DNA from: Phoronis australis
Lineage: Eukaryota; Phoronida; Phoronidae
Direction of reading: 5' to 3'
Assembly: GCA_002633005.1 (NCBI GenBank)
Contig: NMRA01000898.1
Span: forward strand, 1 to 26,628
Length of the DNA: 26,628 nt
The first letter of the stretch is position 1. Each line of letters begins with the position of its first letter. The notes under the pieces were generated by a model. It was not told the origin of the DNA. It saw only the letters and a list, made by a program, of their open reading frames with translations, and ran no database searches. The position numbers and the translations under genes were made by a program. Positions 1-9,825 of the stretch are shown here, piece by piece.

Positions 1-170
1 AGTGAAGAAAAGGTTACAAATCAAGTGATGTGTGTTTTGCTAGGCAAAACCCAGTGAGAACTGTTCTGTGCCTCCCTATCTATAGTCTATGATTCCAGTA
101 GGGAGCGATGAATCAGCGCGGCTTTGCGTGATTTTGTATTTCACATCATAAAGAGTTCCATAGCAAATCG

Positions 171-360
171 AGTATGAGTGTCAGATTGGAGTACGTTTGG
201 AGTCTACTCGAAATACGACATTAGATACGCTTTTTTGAGTACGACTCCAGTGAGCACGATTTTGAGTATGAAATCTCGAGTATGAGTATGAGTCTGAGTA
301 CGGAGATTGGAGACCGGGCCCAGAAGTTCTCGTGTATGACTCGAAGTCTGCGTGTGACTC
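171..360. repeat. Degenerate GAGTA/GAGTATGAGT simple-sequence tract
   Basis: Short words of the type GAGTATGAG, GAGTACG and GAGTCTG recur many times, most densely at about 260-305. Spacing is irregular and many copies are mutated, so this is an old expanded simple repeat. The overlapping minus-strand ORF (429-181) is serine- and tyrosine-rich only because it reads through this repeat, and is not supported as a gene. Confidence 0.6.
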
Positions 361-1243
361 GGGGTTTGTATAAATGACTTTTAGGTGCCCTTGTGCTATA
401 GTTGCTGATAAATGTTGAACATAAGGCAACCGTCTTTTTTACTTAAATGTGATTGTGGCCATGGTGTATTTTTCAGTGGATCTGAACTTTCGGGTATTAA
501 TGCTATATCAAGTGATTCTGCCTGTAACAACACACCTTTGAGGTATGTATCCAGGTTATTCATTACATAGGTGATGTGAATGTACTGATCTTTAGAATTT
601 GAGAGAACTTGTCAGTAATTGGGTGCTCATAAAGTAAATCAGCAACAAATTGTTTGCAAAAACATTAATAGTATTATAACTGATCATTGAATAATTTTGT
701 AAAATGTTATGAGCGTGTAATATGCATGGTGTATTTTCGTAAAATGAATTTTTCTACATGTCTGAAATGTTCAGAAATGGTGTGCAGATGGTTCTCTTCT
801 TAGCATGACTGAATTTTGCATACTCTGTATATATGTTTTGTACACTTTTGTGAATTGTAGAGATATACCAAAAGAAATACCGTCGAAACGCAAATGGGCA
901 CCAGTTTTGTTGATCCTTTTGAGTACTACTAATTTTACCATATTTGTGTTTTTAACATCACAAGTTGACATTTCTAACATTCGAACACAGTGTGGACAAT
1001 TCACATATTGCATTCTTTGATACTGATTGCTGTACAATTCAAAAGTTTACATTTGATGACGAAGTTGAAGTCATTGGGATTTTAAGGAGTTTTTATAAAT
1101 GAGTTATCATACACAATCCATAAAATTTGTCATGGTATTTCATTCGACATCAAGTCGTAAATGTGTGCTCCGGATAGAATTTCCTAAGTCTGTATTCTGA
1201 GTTGTAAGAGTAGAGATCACGTCGTATAAGGTTCAGTTTCTAG
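361..1243. other. Gene-free AT-rich stretch
   Basis: No supported gene. A 71-codon plus-strand ORF (805-1020) is hydrophobic and could suggest a membrane segment. It overlaps an 88-codon ORF on the other strand, has no recognisable domain and lies in AT-rich DNA where such ORFs are expected. I see no repeat or RNA gene here. Confidence 0.5.
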
Positions 1244-1467
1244 ACTACGGTGACCTAAAGTCGTGAATATAAGCATTAAAAGCAGCTGATTGTCATACTA
1301 CCCGATGTCCGTTAACAACTGATCATGTGATGTCATGGACATATATCAGCCTTCAGAAATCGACGTGTTTGACAAATCTTAACCCTTGTTTGTCTCAGTA
1401 AGCAGAGTTTTGAATCTGTCGCTCAATGAGATAAACATAGACCTAACTCTAGCGGCGGACATTAAAA
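1244..1467 (+). repeat. Dispersed repeat, copy 1 (partner at 21101-21299)
   Basis: This segment aligns over about 200 bases, in the same orientation, with 21101-21299. Shared words include CCTAAAGTCGTGAATATAAG, GCAGCTGATTGT, ATGTCCGTTA, TATCAGCCTTCA and GTGTTTGTCT. The copies differ by many substitutions, and this one carries about 20 extra bases near 1430-1450. No terminal inverted repeat or target-site duplication was found, so the class is unknown. Similarity starts abruptly at ACTACGGTGACC here and ACTCCGGTAACC in the partner. Confidence 0.7.
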
Positions 1468-2033
1468 TCCAAAGCGGGGCTCATTGCGATAAACAAAGCG
1501 GAAATTTACATTGCGTGAGTTAAATGGCAGGTCTTTCGTGTCCAACCTGGATATTAAAAATGTGTCGATAATTAACCACAGAGGCGTAAAAATACATTAG
1601 AGAAAAAGTCAATGCACCAAAGAGTTGTCTGACGAAAGGATATATATTTTTTCGGAAACCTAGGTTCGAAACATGAAAAGTAAATATGACCAAACCGCGG
1701 CGATCGTCACGGTAGTGTTACTTACGGATTAGGTATTATGCAGAATGCAGGGTTACGTTTATCCTTGTAAACTGTTGATAAAAATGCTTTCTACACGAAC
1801 AAGGTCATCTGCTTGTATTGTTGACGAGATGAAGATATATTCGACAGTGGTGGCTAATCGCAATTTTGCTGTCATGTGCAATTAGTCACATCTGGTTTAA
1901 TTTGTTGATCAAAAGTATTAACATCAAGCATATAGCCTATGCCCTGGTGATTTGTCATTGATCTGAAAGAATAACTGATGTTGTTAAAGATATTTTTGAT
2001 TAAAATAAAAAACATCCTCGTAATTGAAAATAA
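1468..2033. other. Gene-free stretch
   Basis: No ORF of note and no recognised repeat. The stretch is AT-rich, especially toward its right end where runs of A and T lead into the insertion at 2049. Confidence 0.4.
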
Positions 2034-2168
2034 AAATTATTTGACCATTTTTTTTAAATTTTGAAAAAACAAAATAAAAAACGAGCCCAGCCTCAGAAAT
2101 CGCTTTCGCATTATATCCAGGTTCTCATTCACTCCATTGCGCACATTCACAAGAAATTATTTGACCAT
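2034..2168 (-). mobile_element. Possible small retroposed insert between 15-bp direct repeats
   Basis: The 15-mer AAATTATTTGACCAT occurs perfectly at 2034-2048 and 2154-2168, with 105 bases between. The left side of the insert is T-rich and A/T-rich (2049-2085), which is an A-rich tail if the insert is read on the minus strand. A target-site duplication of this length plus a tail is the usual mark of LINE-mediated retroposition of a small RNA. I could not match the roughly 70-base body to a known RNA class. The A/T-rich repeat word lowers certainty. Confidence 0.4.
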
Positions 2169-2469
2169 CAATTCTGCTTTCTTGGTTTTAATAATTCTTA
2201 TATACGTCTAGTTCATGTGTAAGGTTTCAAATATCAATCTGGACCAAGTTGAATTTTAAAATTAAATCACCTAACTCGTTCGTCCAAAGCATAACCTTGT
2301 TTTTAGCTCAATTTCAGTTAACTGCACAGAGCAAGCATAAATATCATGTTTCTTCTGGGGCCTCGTTCATCCGCGGAAAGGTGCTTGTGTGCCTTCCTGA
2401 GAGGGGCATTTTTTCGACGAGTGAGGGGAAAATCTACCTCCCGATCATCATCAATACCACACCCGCACT
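2169..2469. other. Gene-free stretch
   Basis: Contains most of an 87-codon plus-strand ORF (2249-2512) with no recognisable domain. It overlaps the next ORF in a different frame, so at most one is real. Confidence 0.35.
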
Positions 2470-2907
2470 GTGCTCTTTCAAATTGTCACCTATGTGGATA
2501 CAGGTGATTTGAACTTCGGAGAGAACTTTTCAATCATTAGGGGAATTTATAGGGCCTCGTGGGGGGAATTTCAGGGGATTTTTGAGAGAGGAATAGGGCC
2601 GATATTCCGCCCCAAAATCGAGGGATTGAAGGCCCTGTCTTTTTTGGAAAGAAACATGCATCATCTTTCAACCCGTAGTCATGAAAACACAGCCTGGCTG
2701 ACCGAAGATTCTCCGGTCGTTGCTATGACGCTCGGCAAACGTGATGGCAAAACATCTTTCTCACCGAGCTCACAGAAAACTCCAGATGTGTCAAGACCAG
2801 TGACGTCACTGGATATGTCAACATTTTCCCGACAATGCGAGATGTATTCTTTGCCCGGAACCGCCCAAACTACGCCAGATGGGAAATATTGTTTTACCAA
2901 AAGTTGA
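2470..2907 (+). CDS. Unrecognised 145-codon ORF, doubtful
   Basis: This is the longest uninterrupted reading frame in the window. It opens at GTG; the first in-frame ATG in its better half is near 2656. The C-terminal part (about residues 63-145) is hydrophilic and rich in Ser, Thr and Pro, and its base composition is less AT-rich than its surroundings. That would suit an exon or a disordered region. No domain, signal peptide or membrane segment is visible, there is no convincing splice or poly-A context, and a 73-codon antisense ORF overlaps it (2900-2679). It may be chance or a fragment of an unknown repeat. Confidence 0.2.
   Translation: MLFQIVTYVDTGDLNFGENFSIIRGIYRASWGEFQGIFERGIGPIFRPKIEGLKALSFLERNMHHLSTRSHENTAWLTEDSPVVAMTLGKRDGKTSFSPSSQKTPDVSRPVTSLDMSTFSRQCEMYSLPGTAQTTPDGKYCFTKS
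2797..2812. promoter_or_regulatory. 16-bp perfect palindrome with CRE core TGACGTCA
   Basis: CCAGTGACGTCACTGG is identical to its reverse complement and centres on TGACGTCA, the consensus full CRE bound by CREB/ATF bZIP dimers. It lies inside the 145-codon ORF. A TATA box or start site cannot be placed with confidence, so a regulatory role is only a possibility. Confidence 0.3.
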
Positions 2908-3463
2908 AATTCACAGACTTAACATTACATATATGTGAAGTGTTGAAAAACGATACGACTGGAACAGTCCGTATTTTTTATGTTTGATATGGTGTTCTAT
3001 AAAAAGGTTGAAAACACCTCTGCGGCACCTGATATTGGGTCTGTATGCCGAGTGGTCGTGTTAGATTGCGTGGAAACTATCAAAGCTGTAACGTAGACAA
3101 AAATTCTATTCATGTTGCGAACTTGTTATTCGAAATTCGTGGACAGAGCGAGTCCTGGCAGTTTTTCAGGTTAGTTTGATTGACATTTGCACGATACAGA
3201 TACATGTATGCGAACAATGGAACTGTTCGCTTCTTGTCTTCACAGTGAACATAAAACACGTTCAAATTAATTATTCATGTTGTATATGGTGCTCAGTCAT
3301 CGTGGCGACGGCGCCAGGCATCCACATTGGAGGAGGGGGTATCCAACCACTGTGTGTAATCTTTTTGGAAATAGTGACTGATTTGCAGTTGAATTAAATC
3401 AAGATTATAGTTTGTGTTTCACCTTTTCACTTTTAGTATTAATTTAACTTTTTTATTAATAGT
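2908..3463. other. Gene-free stretch
   Basis: No supported gene. A 73-codon ORF (3176-3397) shows no domain. A short G-rich part (3315-3350, with GGAGGAGGGGG) resembles MITE ends seen elsewhere in the window but is too short to assign. Confidence 0.4.
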
Positions 3464-3540
3464 ACAGGCCCGTAGCCGTAGCCAGGGGAGTTCAGGGGGT
3501 TCAATCGAACTCCTCCCCCGCTGAAAAGGTACAGCCCAGC
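3464..3540. mobile_element. MITE fragment with GGCCCGTAGCC / CCAGGGG end
   Basis: The sequence contains GGCCCGTAGCCGTAGCCAG followed by TTCAGGGGGTTCAATCGAAC and a C-rich strand with CTCCTCCCCC. The G-rich and C-rich halves are partly complementary, so it can fold back. GCCCGTAGCCAGGGG-type ends are common on short non-autonomous DNA elements of marine invertebrates; that is recalled knowledge and was not searched. No second end or target duplication was found, so this is called a fragment. Confidence 0.45.
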
Positions 3541-5696
3541 ATTTTCGTTAAAGACAGGATATAAATGGACAACAACAACAACAATAACAAAATTGTTGCA
3601 GCTACTGGCACTACTGACTACAATGATAATTAATTTAGCAATAATTTTGAATTTTCTTCTCATTAAAAGCGCTTCACGTGCATCGTGGTGTACTCGGCCA
3701 ACTTCGCCCTAGTGCCGCTGTTTGTGTAGATGACAGGAACGTGCATACGTTAAGAGGAGGCTTTATGTTATTCATAAACCACGTGCGTGGTGGCTACACC
3801 AAAGGGTAACAATGGAGTCTAGAAGTAAATGTCTATACCTGAGCACAAAAGTCTAGCCCCACGACCTACGTAAGCTACATGTCAGGGCAGTAGGAAGCGG
3901 GGGGCCAGTTCAGGGTTACACCGTGGCAACAGACATAGACGTGGGGCCGGTGACAGTCGAGAAAAGAAAGGTGGATAAGAGAGAAAATTCAAGAGAACAT
4001 TTAACAACTCTGCATTAATGCATGGTTTACCTTTTGTGGACCCTGGCCAGAACATTGTCGTTAGGGTCTCCGTTTTTGCAGCGCAGGTCGTCTAAACGCA
4101 CACATATGTTTCGAAAAATAGAGAAAATTTGTAAAGCGGAGCATTTGCGGAGCGTACTAATTTACGGGATGTTTAAATTCAATAAGTCAATTTTGCAAAT
4201 GCAAAACTATATTTTTCCAGAAGCCCCTCTCTAGCAAGGGATAACGGACACAAATTTGGCTTTATTTTTTTCTCGAAACTGTATATCACTTGAGAAAAAT
4301 TGATGACCTGACAGATTAAATCAATTGCTGCGCATTTCCTGATATTTGGATATATAGATATCTTCATTTTTAGGGGCCCCGGCATTGAAGGAGGCCATTG
4401 AGGACATTCAAGTGGCCACCTTTTTGTGTTTTTATTAAGAAATTCTTAAGGTACCGCTCACGGAGAAAGGGCCAAATGTTGAAATCGTTTACCTCTATTT
4501 TCCTGTTTTTTTTTGAAATTGTGCAACCGGCTTTCGTGTTGAAGGAGATCACTCCCTGCATTGTTTTGGGACCACACGACAGTGGAATGAAATGTCCCTC
4601 TATATATGTAAATCCGACACTGACAAGTATTCACGAGGAAAGTTAAGATTCCAAATTCATCAAAACACACTAAACATTCAAGCACAGCAAAGCCATTCGA
4701 GCCAAACAACCAAAAATGTGAAAAAAATACAGTGCGATTGCCGCCATCAAAGGGATGGAATTTTGAAGAGCGTGAAGATCACTACTTGTGATTTACACAA
4801 AAAGACTATTTCCTATTGTTAGTTGTAAAACAATGATACTGTTTCCCGTAGTATCACAAGAATAGTATCTCTTTTGAGGATGGTTACTTTGAGTTGTTTG
4901 TAAGGAATTCCCACATGTGGAAAACACTGCTGTCTAGGCTACTATTTGTAATGAGCGCACACATGCCGACAGGGGTAGGCCTATTCAAAGGACTCTTGCA
5001 ATCATAAACAAAGATTTCAGCGTTTTTTGTCAGTGGAGTTCACGTTAACATCGTAAACCGTTATAGGTACCTCTGAAATGAGCCAGTATACACCTTAATA
5101 GGAATGCCCCATCTCCCGTGTTCCATGGGTTACCCACCAAAAGTTTGAGCATGCTTGTGGAAATTGCTTATAAAATTCCGTTTTGATAAACAAATTCTTT
5201 GGTTTCTGATTTACTTGTTTATGTATCGACAACAATCGATGGATTCATAGATGATTTTTGACAATTAAGAGCAAATCTTGTAAGAACTGATGATGTTTCA
5301 GTGAATTTAATAGCAGCCTGATGTTGGAAAAACCCTATAATTCGATAAAATAAGTCACAAAGACATTGATGAGATTCAGACACACAAACCGTAGACAGAA
5401 AAATCTTTTTAAAAATCCTTAAATAAACAAAATTAAACTCATTGCTTGGAAAGGTTGTCTTTGCACATCCTTGGTGTTTTTAGTTTTCAGTAGTATTGAG
5501 TAATGAATTTTTGTTCTTCAAAACTGAATTGATTGCTTGCCCTAATCCGCGTGCATGTCATGACTGACGTACCTACGTTAAAAAAGATGTCAACATGCAG
5601 TAGGCCTGCGCAGAATGTCAGTGATCCACGAGAACTGAAATTGAACTCCAGGTGTTCAAGACATTTCGTTGCATGCAGAATGTTGCTCGGCATTAT
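3541..5696. other. Gene-free stretch with a short AAC-type microsatellite
   Basis: A short (AAC)n-like tract lies at about 3567-3590. Several overlapping ORFs of 60-83 codons (4022-4234, 4398-4646, 4592-4822, 5533-5754 and antisense partners) show no domain and overlap one another in different frames. An acceptor-like pyrimidine tract ending in AG precedes GGGGCCCCGG near 4372, but no exon could be closed behind it. Confidence 0.4.
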
Positions 5697-6365
5697 GCAA
5701 ATGGTGGGTAAATCTGGCCCAACTCAGATATTTGATCGCGTGTGGAGGGGCTAATCCACCACTAGACTTGTCTCGCAGTGTTTGATCATGATACATGGGC
5801 TCACGTAGAATAATTTTCAACTTTGTTCATGCGGTTACCTCTTTTGTTGATTTACCTCAAAATTTGGCCTTTTCTTTAGTCGTCTGGTGGGGACACCCCA
5901 CCACTGAAATTGTCAGGCTTCTTACTTCTGTGCCATGTGCAGTGATGCTGAGTATCGTGCAATTGGTTTTAAACGGTTACCTAGTAGGTTAATCTAGCTC
6001 AACTCAGAAATTTGGGCGTGTCTGGCGGGCTAACCCATCCCTAGATTTGTTTGGCAGTGTTTATTCGTGGTACCTGGGCTTACGGTGAATATTTTGCAAC
6101 TGGTTTTAAGCGGTCACCTCTTGGGTTGATCTAGCTCAAATTTTAACCCTTTTTGATAATTGTCTGGAAGGAGCACCCCACCACTGAAATTGTCACGCAT
6201 CTAAATGTTGTGTTATGCACAGTGATGCTGAACATCGTGCAATTGGTTTCAAACGGTTACCTGTTGGGTTGATCTAGCTCTACTCGGGTATTTGGGCTTG
6301 TCTGGCGGGGCTAACCCACCACCAGATTTGCCTGGCAGTGTTCATTCGTAATACCTGGACTCACA
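5697..6365. repeat. Tandem satellite, about 140-bp monomers in A-B alternation
   Basis: A conserved block like GCAATTGGTTTTAAACGGTT recurs at about 5817, 5959, 6096 and 6239, spacings 142, 137 and 143. A truncated copy starts at about 5697. Between these blocks two kinds of spacer alternate. Type A (near 5735, 6020 and 6297) has CTGGCGGGGCTAACCCACC and GGCAGTGTT. Type B (near 5882 and 6161) has ACCCCACCACTGAAATTGTC and CAGTGATGCTGA. Same-type spacers recur every 274-288 bases. This is a short array with a dimeric higher-order unit. ORFs inside it are not genes. Confidence 0.85.
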
Positions 6366-6711
6366 GAAATATTATAATACTCAAGACTTACATTTGCAAG
6401 TCACTGTATACTTTTTCACACTCCTAGAATCATCAGTAAAACTAAAATACCCTGTTCTGTTCTAGATGCGATAAACACCCACGGCTTCTCACTAGCTTGA
6501 ATTTCAAGATATTACAGGAACAAAGTATTAGATGCTTACTATTCAGTGACTCAATCGTCTTCTATATCCTCCGTGAATAACAGCATACAAATAGTATCAT
6601 GACACAGAAACACTGCTCATTCTTACACACACACGTGCATGGAAATACAAATGTATTTATCATTTACACATGTTGTATTTTAGTAATTCTTATGTGAGTG
6701 AATAAAACGTT
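6366..6711. other. Gene-free stretch
   Basis: AT-rich sequence right of the satellite. No ORF, repeat or RNA gene recognised. Confidence 0.4.
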
Positions 6712-6752
6712 TTCTCTCTCTCCCTCTCCCTCTCCCTCTCCCCCTTCCCCCC
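6712..6752. repeat. CT/CCCT pyrimidine microsatellite
   Basis: A pure pyrimidine run: CTCTCTCTC, then several CCCTCT units, then C-rich sequence. It ends at an ambiguous base at 6753, so the true length is unknown. Confidence 0.9.
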
Positions 6753-6753
6753 N
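6753..6753. other. Ambiguous base, likely contig join
   Basis: A single N directly after a low-complexity C/T tract, a typical place for an assembly to break. No duplication flanks it. Confidence 0.5.
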
Positions 6754-8142
6754 ATCAATTTAATGCCGAATTCTTTTTCAAATTTCCGTTCAAATGGTCT
6801 GTTATCTCTGCTCATCATTTCCAAAATCGACAGTTTTGCAAGACAATTTTCACTAAAAAGTAAAGTTGGGGAAAGATATTTTTTGCTCAGTCATCAAGAT
6901 TAACTCCTTAGCTGTATGTTCAAAAATTTACATAAAGCTACAAGGTGCAATATGGTGGTAAGTGGGTCACAAAAACATCTGTGGATTATCGCCCCTGTCT
7001 ATCACAAAGCTGTCAATTTGAATAAATGTCAAATAATTTTGCATGGTATACATAGGTTATTTAAGCCAAGAAAGCACAACTTTCAGTTTATTTCTTAAGT
7101 TACTTATTTTCGTTGCTGAAAACGTACAATTTTCGAGACGGCCAATATGACAAATCGTGGTCTAATGCTCCAGCGGCGAAATTAGGGGTCATTGAGTGCA
7201 CTAAATGTGGCATTTAGATTTTTGTGAGGCTACCTATCCATATACAATAAATGAAGTATTTTTAAATTTTGACGTATAGACTGATTTTTGATATCTGCTG
7301 GTTTTTATATAAACTGCCTCTTAATAACGTAATCTCGACCGTACGTTCATACGTCTACTCAAACAAAACATCATCAAGTTCAAGGTCAAAAGTAGAGCTC
7401 GTCACATGGCAATCTTGAGAACGGATTTGAGGACGAGGTTATCATCCATAGGTGACCCTTGTTTTGACGGAGGGTGGTGTTATTTTTCCTGGTAGTGCAA
7501 AGTCTGTAACTAGAACTGTTACTGGCAGAAAGGTTTGGTCTATGAGCTAGCGTAGGGGCAAGGAGAATTATGAACCGGATCCTCATAGAATTATTCGTTA
7601 ATACGTCGGTAGATGTCGGCCTATGTCGCGGCATACCGCGAAGTACATGGAAACTGACAAACACTTTGTATGGAATGACAATGTACAAAACCGCGACAAA
7701 TCACGCATTTGCACAATCCTTCGGGTCCTTTTGTGAAAACCAGGATTTAATTGGGGACATAAAAAGTACACAAAGTGACTGATTTGTGGCCCACTTCATA
7801 CTATTCAGGAGAGTTAAACACAGTAAAAATGCTAGGCACCGTCGCTTTCAAGGCACATCAAAATCAAAACATGTAAAATGACTGGGGTAAATCCTTTTTT
7901 TCTGTTTGTTATCGTGCAATTTCTAAGATTACTTCAATTTAACTGCACCTTTCAGAAACCGTGCAACATCATTTGTCGCTGGGGAAACGACAGCATAATT
8001 CCTAAAACGGCAGGCTGCCAGTGTTTGTGGACCTGTTCCTAGGATCGAGGGTTGAGCGGGCCCCTCTGCATGTGGAAGTTGGTTGCCGTTTTGTTGTTAT
8101 TTAAACAATGTTAGCAGAATGCCGACTTGAGGGGGTATAGGT
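6754..8142. other. Gene-free stretch
   Basis: The longest ORFs are 100 codons (minus, 7688-7386) and 70 codons (plus, 7570-7782). They overlap each other, and neither shows a domain, signal peptide or splice context. No repeat was recognised. Confidence 0.4.
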
Positions 8143-8375
8143 ACACATCTCAACTATAATGAAACGCAAGTCTTGGACCACCCGGAAGGCCTATCAATTT
8201 TGGAGTGAATTGAATCATTTCAACTGGACTTGGCAAAAAGGCCTAGCATAAGCTAGTGCCCGAACGCAGTTGCCATCTTCCATTTGAAATGGACGGGAGG
8301 TCATCGATGACCTAAGACATTTTCATTAGTAAATCCAGTTGAAATGATTCAATTCACTCCACACATCTCAACTAT
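8143..8375. mobile_element. 203-bp insertion flanked by 15-bp direct repeats, with 27-bp inverted arms
   Basis: ACACATCTCAACTAT occurs perfectly at 8143-8157 and 8361-8375, bracketing 8158-8360. Inside, the 27 bases 8202-8228 (starting GGAGTGAATTGAATC) are the exact reverse complement of 8334-8360. The right arm ends at the right direct repeat, while the left arm starts 44 bases inside the left one. A 16-bp palindrome, AGGTCATCGATGACCT, lies at 8298-8313. The direct repeats look like a target-site duplication. The lopsided inverted repeat is not typical of a known MITE class. Confidence 0.6.
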
Positions 8376-8706
8376 CTATCTTTGACTTTATTTATGATGT
8401 CCCCAGTTTACAGTCCAGTTAAATTACTAATACTTTTGAGCTTGCCTCTTCAGTGGTATTACGAGTTAGTTTGTAGCTGACGAAAGCTCGCTTAAACTCT
8501 TCACACCATGGACATTAATGCTTGAATTCGGTTACCAACAATTTTAGTATGGTATCTTAAGTATTTCTTTTTCAATTTGCGCACTTGTAGTCAAGAAATA
8601 AAGGCAAAAACCTCAATTAAGTTGGACGTCATCAGTAGAAGTCCGTTTTCCGCCGTTGTGTTGTTCTACAACAGCCGTGAATAGATGTGGTATCGAAAAG
8701 AGTTCA
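8376..8706. other. Gene-free stretch upstream of the THAP remnant
   Basis: No ORF or repeat seen. Any promoter of the THAP-domain remnant would lie here, but no TATA box or other convincing signal was identified. Confidence 0.3.
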
Positions 8707-8971
8707 ATGTTACCTGAGATGAGCATTACGAAAAGGTGCGCGTGTAGAGGATGCAATAATAGCAATGCGACAGACAACATTCAAGTTTTTGTGTTATCAA
8801 AAGACCCTAAGGTAGCCCAGAAATGGCACAAACTAGTGTGTCGGACATGGGTATGGCAGTACACGATAGAGCAAGCGATCAGTTCAGGGGCCACGTTGTG
8901 CCAGTTTTGAAGAATCGTGCTTCGACCTGTCACAGAAACTAAGAACTGGTGAAAGTTTCTCCAGCGTGTAA
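8707..8971 (+). pseudogene. THAP-domain protein fragment, frameshifted
   Basis: From the ATG at 8707 the frame encodes CACRGCNN (first zinc pair, Cys-x4-Cys), then LSKDPKVAQKW, which matches the usual FPKDP..W core of THAP domains, then a Trp-containing segment and LCQF. The usual THAP motif at that point is Cys-x2-His-Phe, followed by a CF-containing loop. Here the frame hits TGA at 8908-8910. One base further on, the +1 frame continues as EESCFDLSQKLRTGE and ends at 8969-8971. Loss of two bases after CAG would explain both the frameshift and the missing zinc-binding His. THAP domains are sequence-specific C2CH DNA-binding modules in host regulators and P-element-type transposases. No transposase domain was recognised downstream, so the parent type is open. 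A second ATG at 8719 is in frame. Confidence 0.65.
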
Positions 8972-9825
8972 ATGTGTTTGATGGACAAAAGAAGTGTATT
9001 GTGTTGATCCCCTGCTGGAACCGTGCTTGTCAGTCGAACATGTTACCTCGACATCAAATTGTGACTGAAAAAATGCATGGATTGCAGTAAGAAAGTTCTC
9101 ATCATGCTATTCCTGGTAAAGATTTTTGGACATGCATGCTTTTCACGTACACTTAACTGATCAGAAGTAGAAAGTGGAATGTAGATCACAGCCAACTAGT
9201 GAAGGGGTCACGTCTGTAGGCGCAACAAACGGACATTGGTCCGAAATAATGGATGAATCAGAACGGCACAAAGTTTTCATAAGTGTGGAGCAGGCGAGAC
9301 AGAAACGAGTATGACTTACTAGAAATAAAATCCCTTTAGCATCTCAATTATTGGATATGATTGTTCCTGACAAACGCCTTTTGCATTTGAAGAAACGAAA
9401 TCAAAGTGACCGTTATTTGAGATTGGGCTTTGATTGTCGAGACACAAACTTCAACTATAAATTTACATGCATATTACTCGACCCTAAATTGGTTAGAAAA
9501 TTAAATCATATCTTAATGAAAGGCTATAATTACCGGTCTGTCGATGTTTTTTTTTTACCTATTGCCCAGTGTCGTTTTCTCCCCCCCCCCCCCATGCCCG
9601 TACCTTTCTTTCTAATACTCGTCAACTTCTCTCTCTAAATTTACAAAATAATCTCACAGACGTCTTCCACTCACTCTAGTACAACACGCCAATTCTTCTT
9701 TACTGACGAATACACCCCGACATCATGAGGTTGGGTCACGTGGGTACTGTTCGGGAGTACGCATTCTGCGATGACATCCTTACTCAGATGTGATGGTAGT
9801 TTTTCTTCCATTAGAACCTTTCTTG
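8972..9825. other. Gene-free stretch with a poly-C tract
   Basis: A 95-codon ORF (9351-9638) reads into a run of 13 or so C at about 9580-9593 and ends in low-complexity Pro and Phe. No domain was recognised. I looked for P-element-like transposase sequence after the THAP fragment and saw none. Confidence 0.4.

Noticed and set aside
805-1020. Hydrophobic 71-codon ORF that could be a membrane protein
   Set aside because: T-rich DNA yields Phe/Leu/Ile codons automatically; no signal-peptide layout or homology, and the antisense frame is equally open.
1663-1672. GGTTCGAAAC resembling a tRNA T-arm
   Set aside because: No acceptor stem, anticodon arm or A-box at the right distance on either strand.
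5285-5325. TGATGAT and CTGA words resembling snoRNA C and D boxes
   Set aside because: Only about 35 bases apart, with no terminal stem.
5697-6365. Regular repeats considered as a CRISPR-like array
   Set aside because: The repeated blocks are long and diverged, and the spacers are themselves repeated, so this is a satellite; the genome is also plainly animal.
7386-7688. 100-codon minus-strand ORF
   Set aside because: No domain, no splice context, overlapped by a plus-strand ORF; Ser/Arg/Asn-rich composition looks like chance.
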